Shown: positions 16,146 through 25,006 of the stretch, piece by piece
Layout of the letters: every line of letters starts with the position of its first letter
Position numbering within the stretch: position 1 is the stretch's first letter
Assembly: GCF_039710355.1 (NCBI RefSeq)
Contig: NZ_JBDKWZ010000001.1
Location: 868,001-932,000, forward strand
DNA: 64,000 nucleotides
DNA from: Rapidithrix thailandica
GTDB taxonomy: Bacteria; Bacteroidota; Bacteroidia; Cytophagales; Flammeovirgaceae
Direction: 5' to 3'
Program-made: the position numbers and the translations under genes
The notes under the pieces: generated by a model
Seen by the model: only the letters and a program-made list of their open reading frames with translations
Told to the model about the DNA's origin: nothing
The model's database searches: none

Positions 16146-17039
16146 ATGAAATTCTGTTTGCTCATATTAAGTTTTCTATGGTTAGTCGACCCTGATGTAA
16201 GTGTTGTAAATCAACATAAAAAAGCTGCGGAAAAAGCTTTTATGAATCAGAAATATGAGACAGCCATTTCAAATTATACGTACTTAATGGACTCATTGAA
16301 TGTCCGTGAGCCGGAGGTGATGTTAAACCTGGCCCATAGTTATTACCATACAAAGAATATGGAGAAGGCAGCGGGTATGTATGAAAACCTGGGAAATATA
16401 GAAGACACTAAAATACGAGCGATTGCAAATCACCAGCGTGGGTACATGGCTGCTTCGGAAAAGAAATATGATGAAGCTTTGGCATTTTTTAAGAAAGCAT
16501 TGATGGCCGATCCATCTAATGATGAAACACGTTATAATTATGAAATGGTGAAAAAGCTGTTGAAAGACCAACAGCAAAACGAAGAAAAGAAAGATCAAAA
16601 GAAAGAGGAGGAGAAAAAAGAAGAAGAGAAGAAAGAACAACAACAAAAAGACGAACAAAAGAAGCAGGAACAACAGCAACAAGAGAAAGAACAACAAAAG
16701 CAAGAGAACGGACAAAAAAACGAAGATCAACAAAGCGGCCAAGACCAACAAGATAAAGAGAAGCAAAAGCCAGAAGATACTGAAAAACAAAAACAAGGAG
16801 AAGAGAAAGAAAAACAGCCTCAAAATAAAGACGGCCAAAATAATAGTGAAGAGGAGAACAAAAAGCTTCAGGATCAGAAAATGCAACAAATGAGGCAACA
16901 GCGCTTACAAAAAATGAATATGTCGGAGGAAAAGGCAAATATGATCTTGAATGCTATGAGGAATAATGAAGTGCAGTATTATCAACAAATGCAGAAGAAA
17001 CCTACCAAAAAGAAGAATTCCGGCAAGCCGGATTGGTAG
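16146..17039 (+). CDS. TPR protein, BatC-like, with a Gln/Lys/Glu-rich tail
   Basis: A 297-residue protein. A short hydrophobic N-terminus (MKFCLLILSFLWLV) probably acts as signal or anchor. Residues about 22-140 form three to four TPR-like repeats (AEKAFMNQKYETAISNY, VMLNLAHSYYHTKNMEKAA, QRGYMAASEKKYDEALAFF, KALMADPSNDETRYN). Residues about 141-250 are an extremely biased Q/K/E stretch, likely a charged coiled or disordered region. The C-terminus (NMSEEKANMILNAMRNNEVQ, then YYQQMQK) is conserved in BatC-type proteins. It is probably a partner of the upstream VWA protein in the periplasm or membrane. Function unproven. Confidence 0.75.
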   Translation: MKFCLLILSFLWLVDPDVSVVNQHKKAAEKAFMNQKYETAISNYTYLMDSLNVREPEVMLNLAHSYYHTKNMEKAAGMYENLGNIEDTKIRAIANHQRGYMAASEKKYDEALAFFKKALMADPSNDETRYNYEMVKKLLKDQQQNEEKKDQKKEEEKKEEEKKEQQQKDEQKKQEQQQQEKEQQKQENGQKNEDQQSGQDQQDKEKQKPEDTEKQKQGEEKEKQPQNKDGQNNSEEENKKLQDQKMQQMRQQRLQKMNMSEEKANMILNAMRNNEVQYYQQMQKKPTKKKNSGKPDW

Positions 17040-17071
17040 TCTGAAGATAAATTTTAATGACTGAAAAATGG

Positions 17072-17110
17072 ACCTCCCGTTTGAGCCTTTGGCTTCGGGA
17101 GGTTTTGTGT
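17072..17110. terminator. Terminator after batC
   Basis: ACCTCCCG pairs with CGGGAGGT around a 16-nt loop and is followed by TTTTG on the plus strand, 30-70 bp after the batC stop. Confidence 0.7.
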
Positions 17111-17160
17111 TTGTATACGGCACAATGAAAGAGAAGCAATCTGGTTTCAAAGAAGCTGTA

Positions 17161-17186
17161 CCGAAAGGGAAATTAAAACATGCTTC
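17161..17186. repeat. Possible single end of the dispersed palindromic element
   Basis: The sequence CCGAAAGGGAAATTAAAACA followed by TGCTTC resembles the right end at 59461-59487 (CCCAAAGGATGAAATTTAAA, then CATGAAG). No matching left end is clear, so this is tentative. Confidence 0.35.
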
Positions 17187-17201
17187 TGAGAACTTCAAAA
17201 G

Positions 17202-17231
17202 CCGGATGACCAGCCTTAGGTGATCATCCGG
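17202..17231 (-). terminator. Hairpin after tyrA
   Basis: CCGGATGA pairs with TCATCCGG. Read on the minus strand it is followed by CTTTTG, a short T run, which makes it a modest terminator for tyrA. Confidence 0.5.
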
Positions 17232-17302
17232 GGGAGGGCAGGGAGAGCTTATTCGGGAATAAAAGTTACATTAATTTAGGTCTGGAAAGTGTGAGACAGT
17301 GG

Positions 17303-18169
17303 CTAACTATTGACAGACTTTTTTTCGATACCGGATAAAATCCTCCGGATATCATTGGCTTTTTCCATCAGCTGATAAGAGTGTTCTTCGCTATGTTGAA
17401 TAGCATCTTTAAAGATTTGCAGGCTCTCAATATATCCGTCAAGGGCTTGGCATACATTGGCTTTATTTTGGGCAAAAATAGGAGCCCACATAGCCGGAGA
17501 GCTTTTGGCAAGCCGCACGGTGGAAGAAAACCCCGTACTGGCCAATTCAAATATCCGCTTTTCGTCTTTTTCTTTCCCCAATACAGTAAGTCCTAAAGCA
17601 AATGAAGTGATGTGGCTCAAATGAGAAACATAAGCCAGGTGAAGATCATGGTCTACTGCATTCATATAGTCGATCACCATGCCCAGTTCTCTGAACAAGG
17701 ATTCGACTAAGTATACCGCTTGAGGGTCGCTGCTTTCCTTTTCACAGATCACCACCGTTTTCCCCTTCATCAAAGTAGCAAATGCGGCATCCGGGCCGGA
17801 ATTCTCGGTGCCTGCCATGGGGTGGGCCGCTACAAATTGTGACCTCTTAGGGTGCTTTCTGACTTTATCGCAAATGATTTGTTTGGTAGAGCCTAAGTCA
17901 ATCACCTTTCCATGTGCGGGAAGCTTATCCAAAACTTCCGGAAGCAGTCGCTCGATGATATTCACGGGAGTGGCCAATACTGACAGGTCGGCAACAGCCA
18001 GGGCCTCATCCAATGGCAATACCTTATCCACAATGCCTAAGTCTACGGCTTTTTGAGCATGAATATGATTGGCCTCCACTCCGATAAATTCAAATTCAGG
18101 CCTGGTTTTACGCAAACCCATGGCAAAGGAACCTCCCAACAAACCGATTCCTATGATATTGATTCTCAT
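17303..18169 (-). CDS. tyrA: Prephenate dehydrogenase
   Basis: A 288-residue NAD-dependent dehydrogenase of tyrosine synthesis that converts prephenate to 4-hydroxyphenylpyruvate in the cytosol. The N-terminal Rossmann motif is INIIGIGLLGGSFAMGLRK. The catalytic His lies in VAAHPMAGTENSGPDAA, and the C-terminal helical domain has LAYVSHLSHITSFALG. There is no ACT or chorismate mutase domain. Its start codon overlaps the stop of the upstream aminotransferase (ATGA), so translation is coupled. A common Bacteroidota order is pheA, aminotransferase, tyrA, then DAHP synthase, but here neither pheA nor the DAHP synthase gene is next to the pair. Confidence 0.94.
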   Translation of the reverse strand: MRINIIGIGLLGGSFAMGLRKTRPEFEFIGVEANHIHAQKAVDLGIVDKVLPLDEALAVADLSVLATPVNIIERLLPEVLDKLPAHGKVIDLGSTKQIICDKVRKHPKRSQFVAAHPMAGTENSGPDAAFATLMKGKTVVICEKESSDPQAVYLVESLFRELGMVIDYMNAVDHDLHLAYVSHLSHITSFALGLTVLGKEKDEKRIFELASTGFSSTVRLAKSSPAMWAPIFAQNKANVCQALDGYIESLQIFKDAIQHSEEHSYQLMEKANDIRRILSGIEKKSVNS

Positions 18170-19341
18170 AATTGCTGTACATTAATATCCTGAATCCTTT
18201 TTAAGGCCTCTTCTAAGCGCTCCTGAGAGGTGCAAAGCGAAATCCGGATATACCGGTCGCCTTTGGGGCCGAAAATAAAACCTGGAGCAATGAACATATG
18301 ATAGTTGTATAGCAAATGATCAATAAGCTTTTCGGCTGAAGAGATCACTTTCGGGAGTTTCGCCCAAACAAACATACCTGCTTGTCCGGCGGAGTATTGG
18401 CATTCGAGCTTATCCAATATCTGATAGACGATTTGCTGGCGCTGTTCATAAATCGTATTCTGATCTTCGTGCCATTCCATCGGACTCTCTAATGCGCTGA
18501 TCGCAGCCTTCTGAATTCCCAAAAACATCCCGGAGTCTACATTGCTTTTGATTTTAAGCACAGCATCGATATAGTCTTGCCGTCCATTGAGCCAGCCTAC
18601 CCGCCATCCTGCCATATTATGCGATTTGCTCATGGAGTTTAACTCCAGGCAAACTTCTTTAGCCCCTTCTACTGAAAAAATACTTAACGGAGCTTGGCGA
18701 TTCAAGATCAGGCTATACGGGTTGTCATGGCAAATTAACAAGCGTTTTTCATGCGCAAATTTTATCGCTTTTTCAAATAGCTTTTTGCTCGCTGTCGTTC
18801 CCGTAGGCATATGCGGATAATTCAGCCACATAATTTTGGCATTGGGGTAGGAGGTCGCATACATGGTTTCCCAATCAGGTTGCCAGTTGTTTTTTTCCAG
18901 TAAGGGATATTCCACAATTTTAGCCCCTAACATGGTGCTTACTGATCGGTAAGCCGGATAGCCTAACTCCGGTACCAATACCTCGTCTCCTTCGTCCAAA
19001 AAGGCCAGCGAAATATGAGTGATGCCTTCTTTTGAGCCAATCAACGGAAGGATTTCTGAAGCAGGGTCCATTTCCACTTGATATACTTTTTTGTACCACT
19101 TGGCCATGGCCTCTCTCAACTCCGGTACCCCTTTGTAGGGCTGGTAACCATGAGCGTTTTCCTTGTGAGCAGCAGCCGTTAAAGCCGTAATAGTTTGCTC
19201 GGAAGGTTTCAAATCGGGGTTTCCGATACCCATGTTAATGACATCTTTCCCCTGAGCAATCAATTCCCGAACTTCTCGTAACTTGACAGAGAAGTAATAT
19301 TCTTTGGTCTCTCCGAGACGCTTAGCCGTGTTGATAATCAT
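18166..19341 (-). CDS. Class I/II PLP-dependent aminotransferase (aromatic pathway)
   Basis: A 391-residue fold-type I aminotransferase. Visible elements are the N-terminal VINMGIGNPDLKPSEQT, the PLP-binding GSKEGITHISLAFLDEGDEV, the conserved Asp-containing CHDNPYSL, the Schiff-base lysine in NSMSKSHNMAGWRVGWLNG, and the substrate-carboxylate Arg in DRYIRISLC. The family includes aspartate, LL-diaminopimelate and aromatic aminotransferases. Coupling to tyrA by a 4-nt overlap suggests it transaminates phenylpyruvate and 4-hydroxyphenylpyruvate, or prephenate. Exact substrate is inference. I did not find a clear -7 box in the upstream 390 bp. Confidence 0.88.
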   Translation of the reverse strand: MIINTAKRLGETKEYYFSVKLREVRELIAQGKDVINMGIGNPDLKPSEQTITALTAAAHKENAHGYQPYKGVPELREAMAKWYKKVYQVEMDPASEILPLIGSKEGITHISLAFLDEGDEVLVPELGYPAYRSVSTMLGAKIVEYPLLEKNNWQPDWETMYATSYPNAKIMWLNYPHMPTGTTASKKLFEKAIKFAHEKRLLICHDNPYSLILNRQAPLSIFSVEGAKEVCLELNSMSKSHNMAGWRVGWLNGRQDYIDAVLKIKSNVDSGMFLGIQKAAISALESPMEWHEDQNTIYEQRQQIVYQILDKLECQYSAGQAGMFVWAKLPKVISSAEKLIDHLLYNYHMFIAPGFIFGPKGDRYIRISLCTSQERLEEALKRIQDINVQQL

Positions 19342-19684
19342 CGCTTCGTACGCTACTTAAAATAGTTAATCAATAAAATCCTTTCGAAGTTATAGTCAAA
19401 TGTTTTGATCTCTTCATTTTCAAGCAAATTTTCTTCAATATTTCTTAGGGGATTTTTTCAGGTAAGAAAATCCTTAGAGGATGATGACCCGTGGAAAAAC
19501 CGTTTGTAATCAAGGAGAACAAATTTGCAAACCTGCTCCTTGTACTCTTGAAACCAACTGTTCGCAAGAAATAAAAAAACAGCAAAAACTAAAATAAACA
19601 ACGGGAAATCTCAGAAAATCAACATCTTCCCAAAGTATTGCATAGCGATGATAAGAAAAATAATAGATTATCTTGAAAAAAGTA
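19342..19684. other. Intergenic stretch upstream of the aminotransferase, nothing recognised
   Basis: AT-rich sequence between divergent units (aminotransferase to the left, tRNA-Cys to the right). It contains GGAGAACAAATTTGCAAACC but no exact -7 box on the minus strand, and no ORF of interest. Confidence 0.4.
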
Positions 19685-19715
19685 TTGGTAGATTAATGTT
19701 TAATGTATAGCTTTG
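19685..19715 (+). promoter_or_regulatory. Promoter of tRNA-Cys
   Basis: TTGG (19685-19688), 19 bp spacer, then TAGCTTTG (19708-19715), a TAnnTTTG match 22 bp before the mature tRNA. Confidence 0.7.
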
Positions 19716-19737
19716 CACACGTAAATAATTGACCTAT

Positions 19738-19811
19738 GGTCGCGTGGCCGAGTGGCTAGGCAGAGGTCTGCAAAACCTTTTACAGCGGTTCGAATCCGCT
19801 CGCGACCTCCA
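19738..19811 (+). tRNA. tRNA-Cys (GCA)
   Basis: Acceptor GGTCGCG pairs with CGCGACC, anticodon loop CTGCAAA reads GCA, T-arm GCGGTTCGAATCCGC, discriminator T, encoded CCA. Only one copy is in the window. Confidence 0.96.
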
Positions 19812-19816
19812 AAATA

Positions 19817-19850
19817 AAAAGCCATCTGATCCGCTAGTCAGATGGCTTTT
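19817..19850 (+). terminator. Terminator after tRNA-Cys
   Basis: AAAAGCCATCTGA pairs perfectly with TCAGATGGCTTTT around an 8-nt loop, only 6 nt after the tRNA. Confidence 0.88.
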
Positions 19851-20301
19851 CTGTGTTTTTTGGCTAAACTCTATGAGGAGTTCTCCATTATGCTTATTTT
19901 TATAAAAAGCAGTTTGATTATTTTTTCACAGTTGCTACCTCCTTGAATAATCCTACTTAATTCATTGAATTTGATCTTAACCTTAAGAACTCACTTTTTA
20001 AAGTGAATGCGATCAATCTCAAATACTTTTCGGAAATCAGAACAGCCATAGAGGCTTGCTTCCAGCTATTCTAATAGGTTCATTTATAACATATTTGTAG
20101 TCTTTCAAAGGGGTTCATACACAGTTGCACTTTTTATTTTATACCTTTGAAAAGGTTTCATTTTGGCTTTAATTTAGAATGAGTCTAAATAGAATTGAGG
20201 CTTTCTTCTTTTGTTTTAATTACTTGTTAATCAGTTATTTATTATTGTTTTGTTTTGTCTTTTGAAGCAAGTTTTCACTCTGGTTTTAAATGGTGAATCT
20301 G
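19851..20301. other. Intergenic stretch upstream of actA
   Basis: No gene is seen. A second TAnnTTTG match, TACCTTTG at 20142-20149, lies 230 bp before actA without a well-spaced -33 box. It could be an extra start site or chance. Confidence 0.4.
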
Positions 20302-20332
20302 TTTGTTAAAATAGCATTGCGTATTACATTTG
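20302..20332 (+). promoter_or_regulatory. Promoter of the act-cox respiratory cluster
   Basis: TTTG (20302-20305), exactly 19 bp, then TACATTTG (20325-20332): the best full Bacteroidota promoter in the window. The predicted start near 20339 gives a leader of about 40 nt and excludes the earlier in-frame ATG at 20290. Confidence 0.8.
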
Positions 20333-20379
20333 CAGCGGATTTAAATAGGTTAAAATTTTTCCAAACCATTACGCTATAT

Positions 20380-21672
20380 ATGAAGGCTTGTAGACGTGTA
20401 CTTTGTCGCAATTTGTATGTTCTTTTCATCTCACTGTTTTTATTTGCTCAGCCTCTCTGGGCACAAGAAACTTCAGAGGATGCAGCACAAACTACAGAAG
20501 CTGCTGATGCAGGAAGTGGAGATGGAATACCTGCCGATGCCGCGGTGATTTCTAAAGGAAAGGAAATCTTTGACGGAAACTGTGCGCAATGTCATAGTGT
20601 GCATGAAAAAGTGGTAGGCCCTGCTTTGAAAAATGTATATGAAAGAAAGGATGTCGCTTGGTTGACAAACTTCATTAAATACCCTCAAAAAGTCATTGAT
20701 AGTGGTGATGCTTATGCACAGGCCTTGTTCAAAGAGTATAAGCAAATCATGCCCAACCACGATTTCCTTTCGGACGAGGATATTATGTCCATCTTGGCTT
20801 ATGTAAAAGATGAGACGGTAAAAGGGCCTGCTGTGGCTGAAACTCCAGCTTCGTCAACGGGTGGGGATGTTGCAGCAGATCAAAATGCAGTGGATCCGAA
20901 TTTATTACTTGCGGTTATTGCCGGATTGGTGCTTCTATTGGTGATCTTGTTGATCGCAATGGTCATGCTGATCGCAATGCTTACCCGCTACCTGAAGCAG
21001 AAAGAAGATCTTAGCGAGGAAGATAAAGAGTTTATCAGTCAGCGCTTCCAGTTGAAAAACCTGTTGCAAAGTCAAGGGTTTATCGGGGTGGTTTCTTTCG
21101 TATTCTTGGCGGTAGTATTAAAAGCTACGGTAGACGGCCTGTTCTCTATCGGAGTACAACAAGGGTATGCGCCCGAGCAGCCGATTCCTTTCTCTCATAA
21201 ACTGCATGCCGGTTACTATGAGATTGATTGTAAATACTGTCATACAGGGGTTGAAAAAAGTAAAAATGCCAACATCCCATCAGCGAATATCTGTATGAAC
21301 TGTCATAATACGATTCGAACCACTTCTCCGAATATTCAAAAAATTTATGCAGCCATCGAAAACGATGAGCCTATCCAATGGGTGAGGGTGCATAACCTTC
21401 CTGATTTGGCTTATTTTAACCACTCTCAACACGTGAAGGTGGCCGGATTGGAGTGTGAGCAATGTCACGGTGATGTAAAGGAAATGGAAGTTGTACAGCA
21501 GTTCTCCCTCTTAACGATGGGATGGTGTATCGACTGTCATAGAAAAACAGAGGTGAATACCGAAGGAAATGCTTACTATGATAAATTAGTTGAGCTGCAT
21601 TCTAAAAACAGTAAAGATCCAATGACTGTGGAGGATATTGGAGGTTTAGAATGTGCTAAATGTCATTACTAA
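20380..21672 (+). CDS. actA: Alternative complex III multihaem cytochrome ActA, six haem motifs
   Basis: A 430-residue membrane cytochrome starting at ATG 20380 (signal RNLYVLFISLFLFAQPLWAQ). An N-terminal monohaem domain (CAQCH, with Met in QIMPNHDFLS) is followed by two transmembrane helices (LLLAVIAGLVLLLVILLIAM and FIGVVSFVFLAVVL). The pentahaem part carries CKYCH, CMNCH, CEQCH, CIDCH and CAKCH. ActA passes electrons within ACIII, the quinol:electron acceptor oxidoreductase that replaces bc1. The classical Rhodothermus ActA has five haems, so the N-terminal domain is an addition that could act as built-in electron exit to the oxidase. First gene of the cluster. Confidence 0.9.
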   Translation: MKACRRVLCRNLYVLFISLFLFAQPLWAQETSEDAAQTTEAADAGSGDGIPADAAVISKGKEIFDGNCAQCHSVHEKVVGPALKNVYERKDVAWLTNFIKYPQKVIDSGDAYAQALFKEYKQIMPNHDFLSDEDIMSILAYVKDETVKGPAVAETPASSTGGDVAADQNAVDPNLLLAVIAGLVLLLVILLIAMVMLIAMLTRYLKQKEDLSEEDKEFISQRFQLKNLLQSQGFIGVVSFVFLAVVLKATVDGLFSIGVQQGYAPEQPIPFSHKLHAGYYEIDCKYCHTGVEKSKNANIPSANICMNCHNTIRTTSPNIQKIYAAIENDEPIQWVRVHNLPDLAYFNHSQHVKVAGLECEQCHGDVKEMEVVQQFSLLTMGWCIDCHRKTEVNTEGNAYYDKLVELHSKNSKDPMTVEDIGGLECAKCHY

Positions 21673-21728
21673 TCTTAATTGTTATTTAAATTTCGAGTTC
21701 TAGAAATTCCGTTAATTTCACATAGATT

Positions 21729-24700
21729 ATGGAAAAACAAAACAAAAAGGTTTACTGGAAGGGGGTTGAGCAGCTGACTAATGATCCGCATTTTGTTAAA
21801 AACGAAGAGAACGAATTTCCACAACATTTACCTATACAAGACGCTTACGGAGATAATTCTGGTGAAGGAACGAACCGTAGAGATTTCTTAAAATTAATGG
21901 GCTTTAGTGTAGCTGCCGTATCCATGGCCGCTTGTGAAGCTCCCGTAAAAAAAGCAATCCCTTACTTAAATAAACCTGAAGAAGTAGATCCGGGGGTGCC
22001 GAACTACTACGCTTCTACTTATATGGAAGGTGGTGACTACTGTGCCGTATTGGTGAAAACCCGGGAAGGAAGGCCTATTAAAGTAGAAGGAAATAACTTC
22101 AGCTCCGTATCCTACGGAGGTACCAATGCCCGTGTGCAGGCTTCGGTGTTAGGTCTTTATGATATTGAAAAGACGAAAAACCCAAGCAAGCAAGGACAAA
22201 AAACGGATTGGGCTACTGCTGATAAAGAAATTAAAAGTGCTTTGGAAAAAGCTGCCGGAGCCGGTAGCGCTATCTATATAGTAAGTAATACCCTCTTGAG
22301 TCCGTCTACGAAAAAAGTAATTCGCGACTTTCAAGAGAAGTATCCCAGCGCCAAGTTGGTGATGTACGATCAGGAGTCACAATATGCCATTGCCAAGTCG
22401 CATAGCTTGCAATATGGTAAAGCGGTGGTTCCGTCTTATGATTTTGCAAAAGCAGATGTAGTGGTAAGTTTTGATGCGGACTTCCTGGGTAACTGGGTTT
22501 CTGATATCGAGTTTTCGAAACAATATGCTGACAACCGCAAAGTCAATAAGAATAAACGAGATATGAACAAGCATTTCCAGTTTGAGACAAGAATGTCATT
22601 AACTGGAGCAAATGCGGATTATAGAACTGCTTTGAAACCTTCTCAGTTAGGTTTGGCAGTGGCGAAGTTGCACAATATCATCGCTAAGAAAACCGGTGGT
22701 GTAACTGTCAATGTCCCTAATGTAGAAGCGGCTAATATTGATATCGCAGCCAATGAATTGCTCAAAGCACAAGGAAAATCCTTAGTGGTTTCGGGCATCA
22801 ACGATGTATCGGTTCAAGCTTTGGTGAACAATATCAATGAAATGCTGGGCAACTACAATGCTACCGTTGATGTGAACGCTCCTTCTTACCAAAAGCAAGG
22901 AGATGATCTGGCGATGAAGCAGTTTGTAAATGACTTGGGTAAAGGCAGAGTAGGGGCAGTAATCTTTTACAATACCAACCCTGTCTATGACCATCCTTTA
23001 GGAAGTTCCATTAAAGAAAATATTAGCAAAGCGAAGATTTCCATAGCGACTAACGATCGCCTTAACGAAACCGCTTCTCTTTGTACTTATAACTGTCCTG
23101 ACTCTCACTTCTTAGAGTCATGGAACGATGCCGAGCCTAAGCATGGTAAATTTAGCTTGGGACAACCTACCATCTCTACTATTTTTGACACTCGTCAAGT
23201 ACAGGATTCTCTAATCACCTGGATGGGTGGAGAGAGCTCATTCCACGATTATCTGAAAAACTTCTGGAAAGAATCCATTTTTACCTTACAAAGCGAAGAA
23301 GCTGAGTTCGAGAAATTCTGGATCAAAGCATTGCACGATGGTATCTTTGAGCCAACCTTACCTGAAGGTTATCAAAGTGTTCATCAAAGTGCTGTTGTAC
23401 AAATAGAAGGAGAAGTGGAGAGCACTGGTTTTGCATATGACATTGCCTCGGTAGCCGGAGATATCAAAAAGAATTACAGTGCAGAAGGAAAGGGCACGGA
23501 ATTAGTCTTGTATGCCAGCCCGGTTATGGGGGTGGGTACTCAAGCTAACAATCCGATTTTGCAAGAAACCCCTGAGCCTATTTCAAAAGTATGTTGGGGT
23601 AATTTTGTTTCTGTACCTCAGAAAATGGCTACGGAATTAGGCTTTACCAAATTCGAAACCAAGACCAGTGTTGCGAAGTTGACTGTAAATGGCAATGAAA
23701 TTACCCTGCCGGTAATTGTACAGCCAGGGCAAGCCAACGGTACGGTTTCTATCAACTTCGGATACGGAAAAAATGAAAAACATGCGGGAAAAGTAGCAGC
23801 CCAAGCGGCTGGGGTGAATGCCTTCCAATTCGCATCATTGAGCGGAGATGTAGTGAGTTACAGTGTAGCGGATGTGAAAATTGAAGCTACCGGTGATATG
23901 GAGGAAATCGCTCAAACCCAAACGCACAATACTTTCATGGGCAGGGAAACAATCATCCAAGAAACCACTTTGGCTGAGTACAAGAAAAACCCTGCTGCCG
24001 GAAGCTACAAACCGAAAATTTCCACTTATCAAGAGAAAGAAGATCCTAGTGATATTTCACTTTGGGATATTGATAACCAAGGATACAAACGTGGAGAAGC
24101 GCCTGAGCGCGCGGAAGGTATCTGGATGGATCGTTTAGGTCTGAAAGCCGATACTCACCACTACAACAATCACCACTGGGGTATGATGATCGACCTGAAT
24201 GCCTGTAATGGTTGTTCGGCTTGTATCGTTGCGTGTAACGTTGAAAATAACGTGCCTGTAGTCGGTAAGGAAGAAGTTGTGAAGCGCAGAGAGATGCACT
24301 GGTTGCGTATCGACCGTTACTACAGCTCACCTAAAGGGGCTTCTTCTTACGAAGAGTTAGAGCAAGTGGCTGAAAATCCTGAGGTGGTATTCCAGCCGAT
24401 GATGTGCCAGCATTGTAATAATGCTCCTTGTGAAACCGTATGTCCGGTAGCGGCTACGACTCACAGTAGCGAAGGCTTGAACCAAATGACTTACAACCGT
24501 TGTGTGGGTACGAAATATTGTGCAAACAACTGCCCGTACAAAGTAAGACGTTTCAACTGGTTTAAGTACCACACCAATGACGAATTCGATTACTACATGA
24601 ACAATGACCTGGGTAAAATGGTCTTGAACCCGGATGTGACGGTGAGATCCAGAGGGGTTATGGAAAAATGTTCTATGTGTGTACAACGAATCCAGACCGG

Positions 24701-24944
24701 TAAATTAAAAGCCAAACGCGAAGGAAGATTGGTAAACGATGGCGATGTGAGTACGGCCTGTGCCAGTGCTTGTCCATCAAATGCAATTACTTTTGGGGAT
24801 TTGAACGACCAAAAGAGTGGAATCCGTACGGCTATGGAGTCTGAATTAGAAGAACGGGCTTACAATGTGTTGCAAGAGCTTGCAGTAAACCCGAACATCT
24901 GGTACTTGACCAAAGTCAGAAACAACGAAGAGTCAGTATCTTAA
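21729..24944 (+). CDS. actB: Alternative complex III ActB (molybdopterin-like fused to Fe-S domain)
   Basis: A 1071-residue periplasmic subunit. It has a twin-arginine-type signal (NRRDFLKLMGFSVAAVSM followed by AAC near residue 69, a likely lipid-attachment cysteine). Residues about 90-800 resemble the molybdopterin oxidoreductase fold, which in ACIII holds no cofactor. Residues about 820-1040 form the ferredoxin-like part with cysteine groups CNGCSACIVAC, CQHCNNAPCETVCP, CVGTKYCANNCP, CSMC and CASACP, enough for several Fe-S clusters. The two-part fusion is characteristic of ActB. It lies 56 nt after actA. Confidence 0.95.
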   Translation: MEKQNKKVYWKGVEQLTNDPHFVKNEENEFPQHLPIQDAYGDNSGEGTNRRDFLKLMGFSVAAVSMAACEAPVKKAIPYLNKPEEVDPGVPNYYASTYMEGGDYCAVLVKTREGRPIKVEGNNFSSVSYGGTNARVQASVLGLYDIEKTKNPSKQGQKTDWATADKEIKSALEKAAGAGSAIYIVSNTLLSPSTKKVIRDFQEKYPSAKLVMYDQESQYAIAKSHSLQYGKAVVPSYDFAKADVVVSFDADFLGNWVSDIEFSKQYADNRKVNKNKRDMNKHFQFETRMSLTGANADYRTALKPSQLGLAVAKLHNIIAKKTGGVTVNVPNVEAANIDIAANELLKAQGKSLVVSGINDVSVQALVNNINEMLGNYNATVDVNAPSYQKQGDDLAMKQFVNDLGKGRVGAVIFYNTNPVYDHPLGSSIKENISKAKISIATNDRLNETASLCTYNCPDSHFLESWNDAEPKHGKFSLGQPTISTIFDTRQVQDSLITWMGGESSFHDYLKNFWKESIFTLQSEEAEFEKFWIKALHDGIFEPTLPEGYQSVHQSAVVQIEGEVESTGFAYDIASVAGDIKKNYSAEGKGTELVLYASPVMGVGTQANNPILQETPEPISKVCWGNFVSVPQKMATELGFTKFETKTSVAKLTVNGNEITLPVIVQPGQANGTVSINFGYGKNEKHAGKVAAQAAGVNAFQFASLSGDVVSYSVADVKIEATGDMEEIAQTQTHNTFMGRETIIQETTLAEYKKNPAAGSYKPKISTYQEKEDPSDISLWDIDNQGYKRGEAPERAEGIWMDRLGLKADTHHYNNHHWGMMIDLNACNGCSACIVACNVENNVPVVGKEEVVKRREMHWLRIDRYYSSPKGASSYEELEQVAENPEVVFQPMMCQHCNNAPCETVCPVAATTHSSEGLNQMTYNRCVGTKYCANNCPYKVRRFNWFKYHTNDEFDYYMNNDLGKMVLNPDVTVRSRGVMEKCSMCVQRIQTGKLKAKREGRLVNDGDVSTACASACPSNAITFGDLNDQKSGIRTAMESELEERAYNVLQELAVNPNIWYLTKVRNNEESVS

Positions 24945-25006
24945 TTCAGACGTTAAAATACGCTATCAAAATAATCATCTATTAAACAGATATACCGAAA
25001 TAGATT

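Noticed and set aside
16323..16898. 191-codon Leu/Phe-rich frame opposite batC
   Set aside because: It is the antisense image of the Gln/Lys/Glu-rich region of batC.
20290..20379. Earlier ATG for actA
   Set aside because: It lies upstream of the TTTG-N19-TACATTTG promoter and before the signal peptide.
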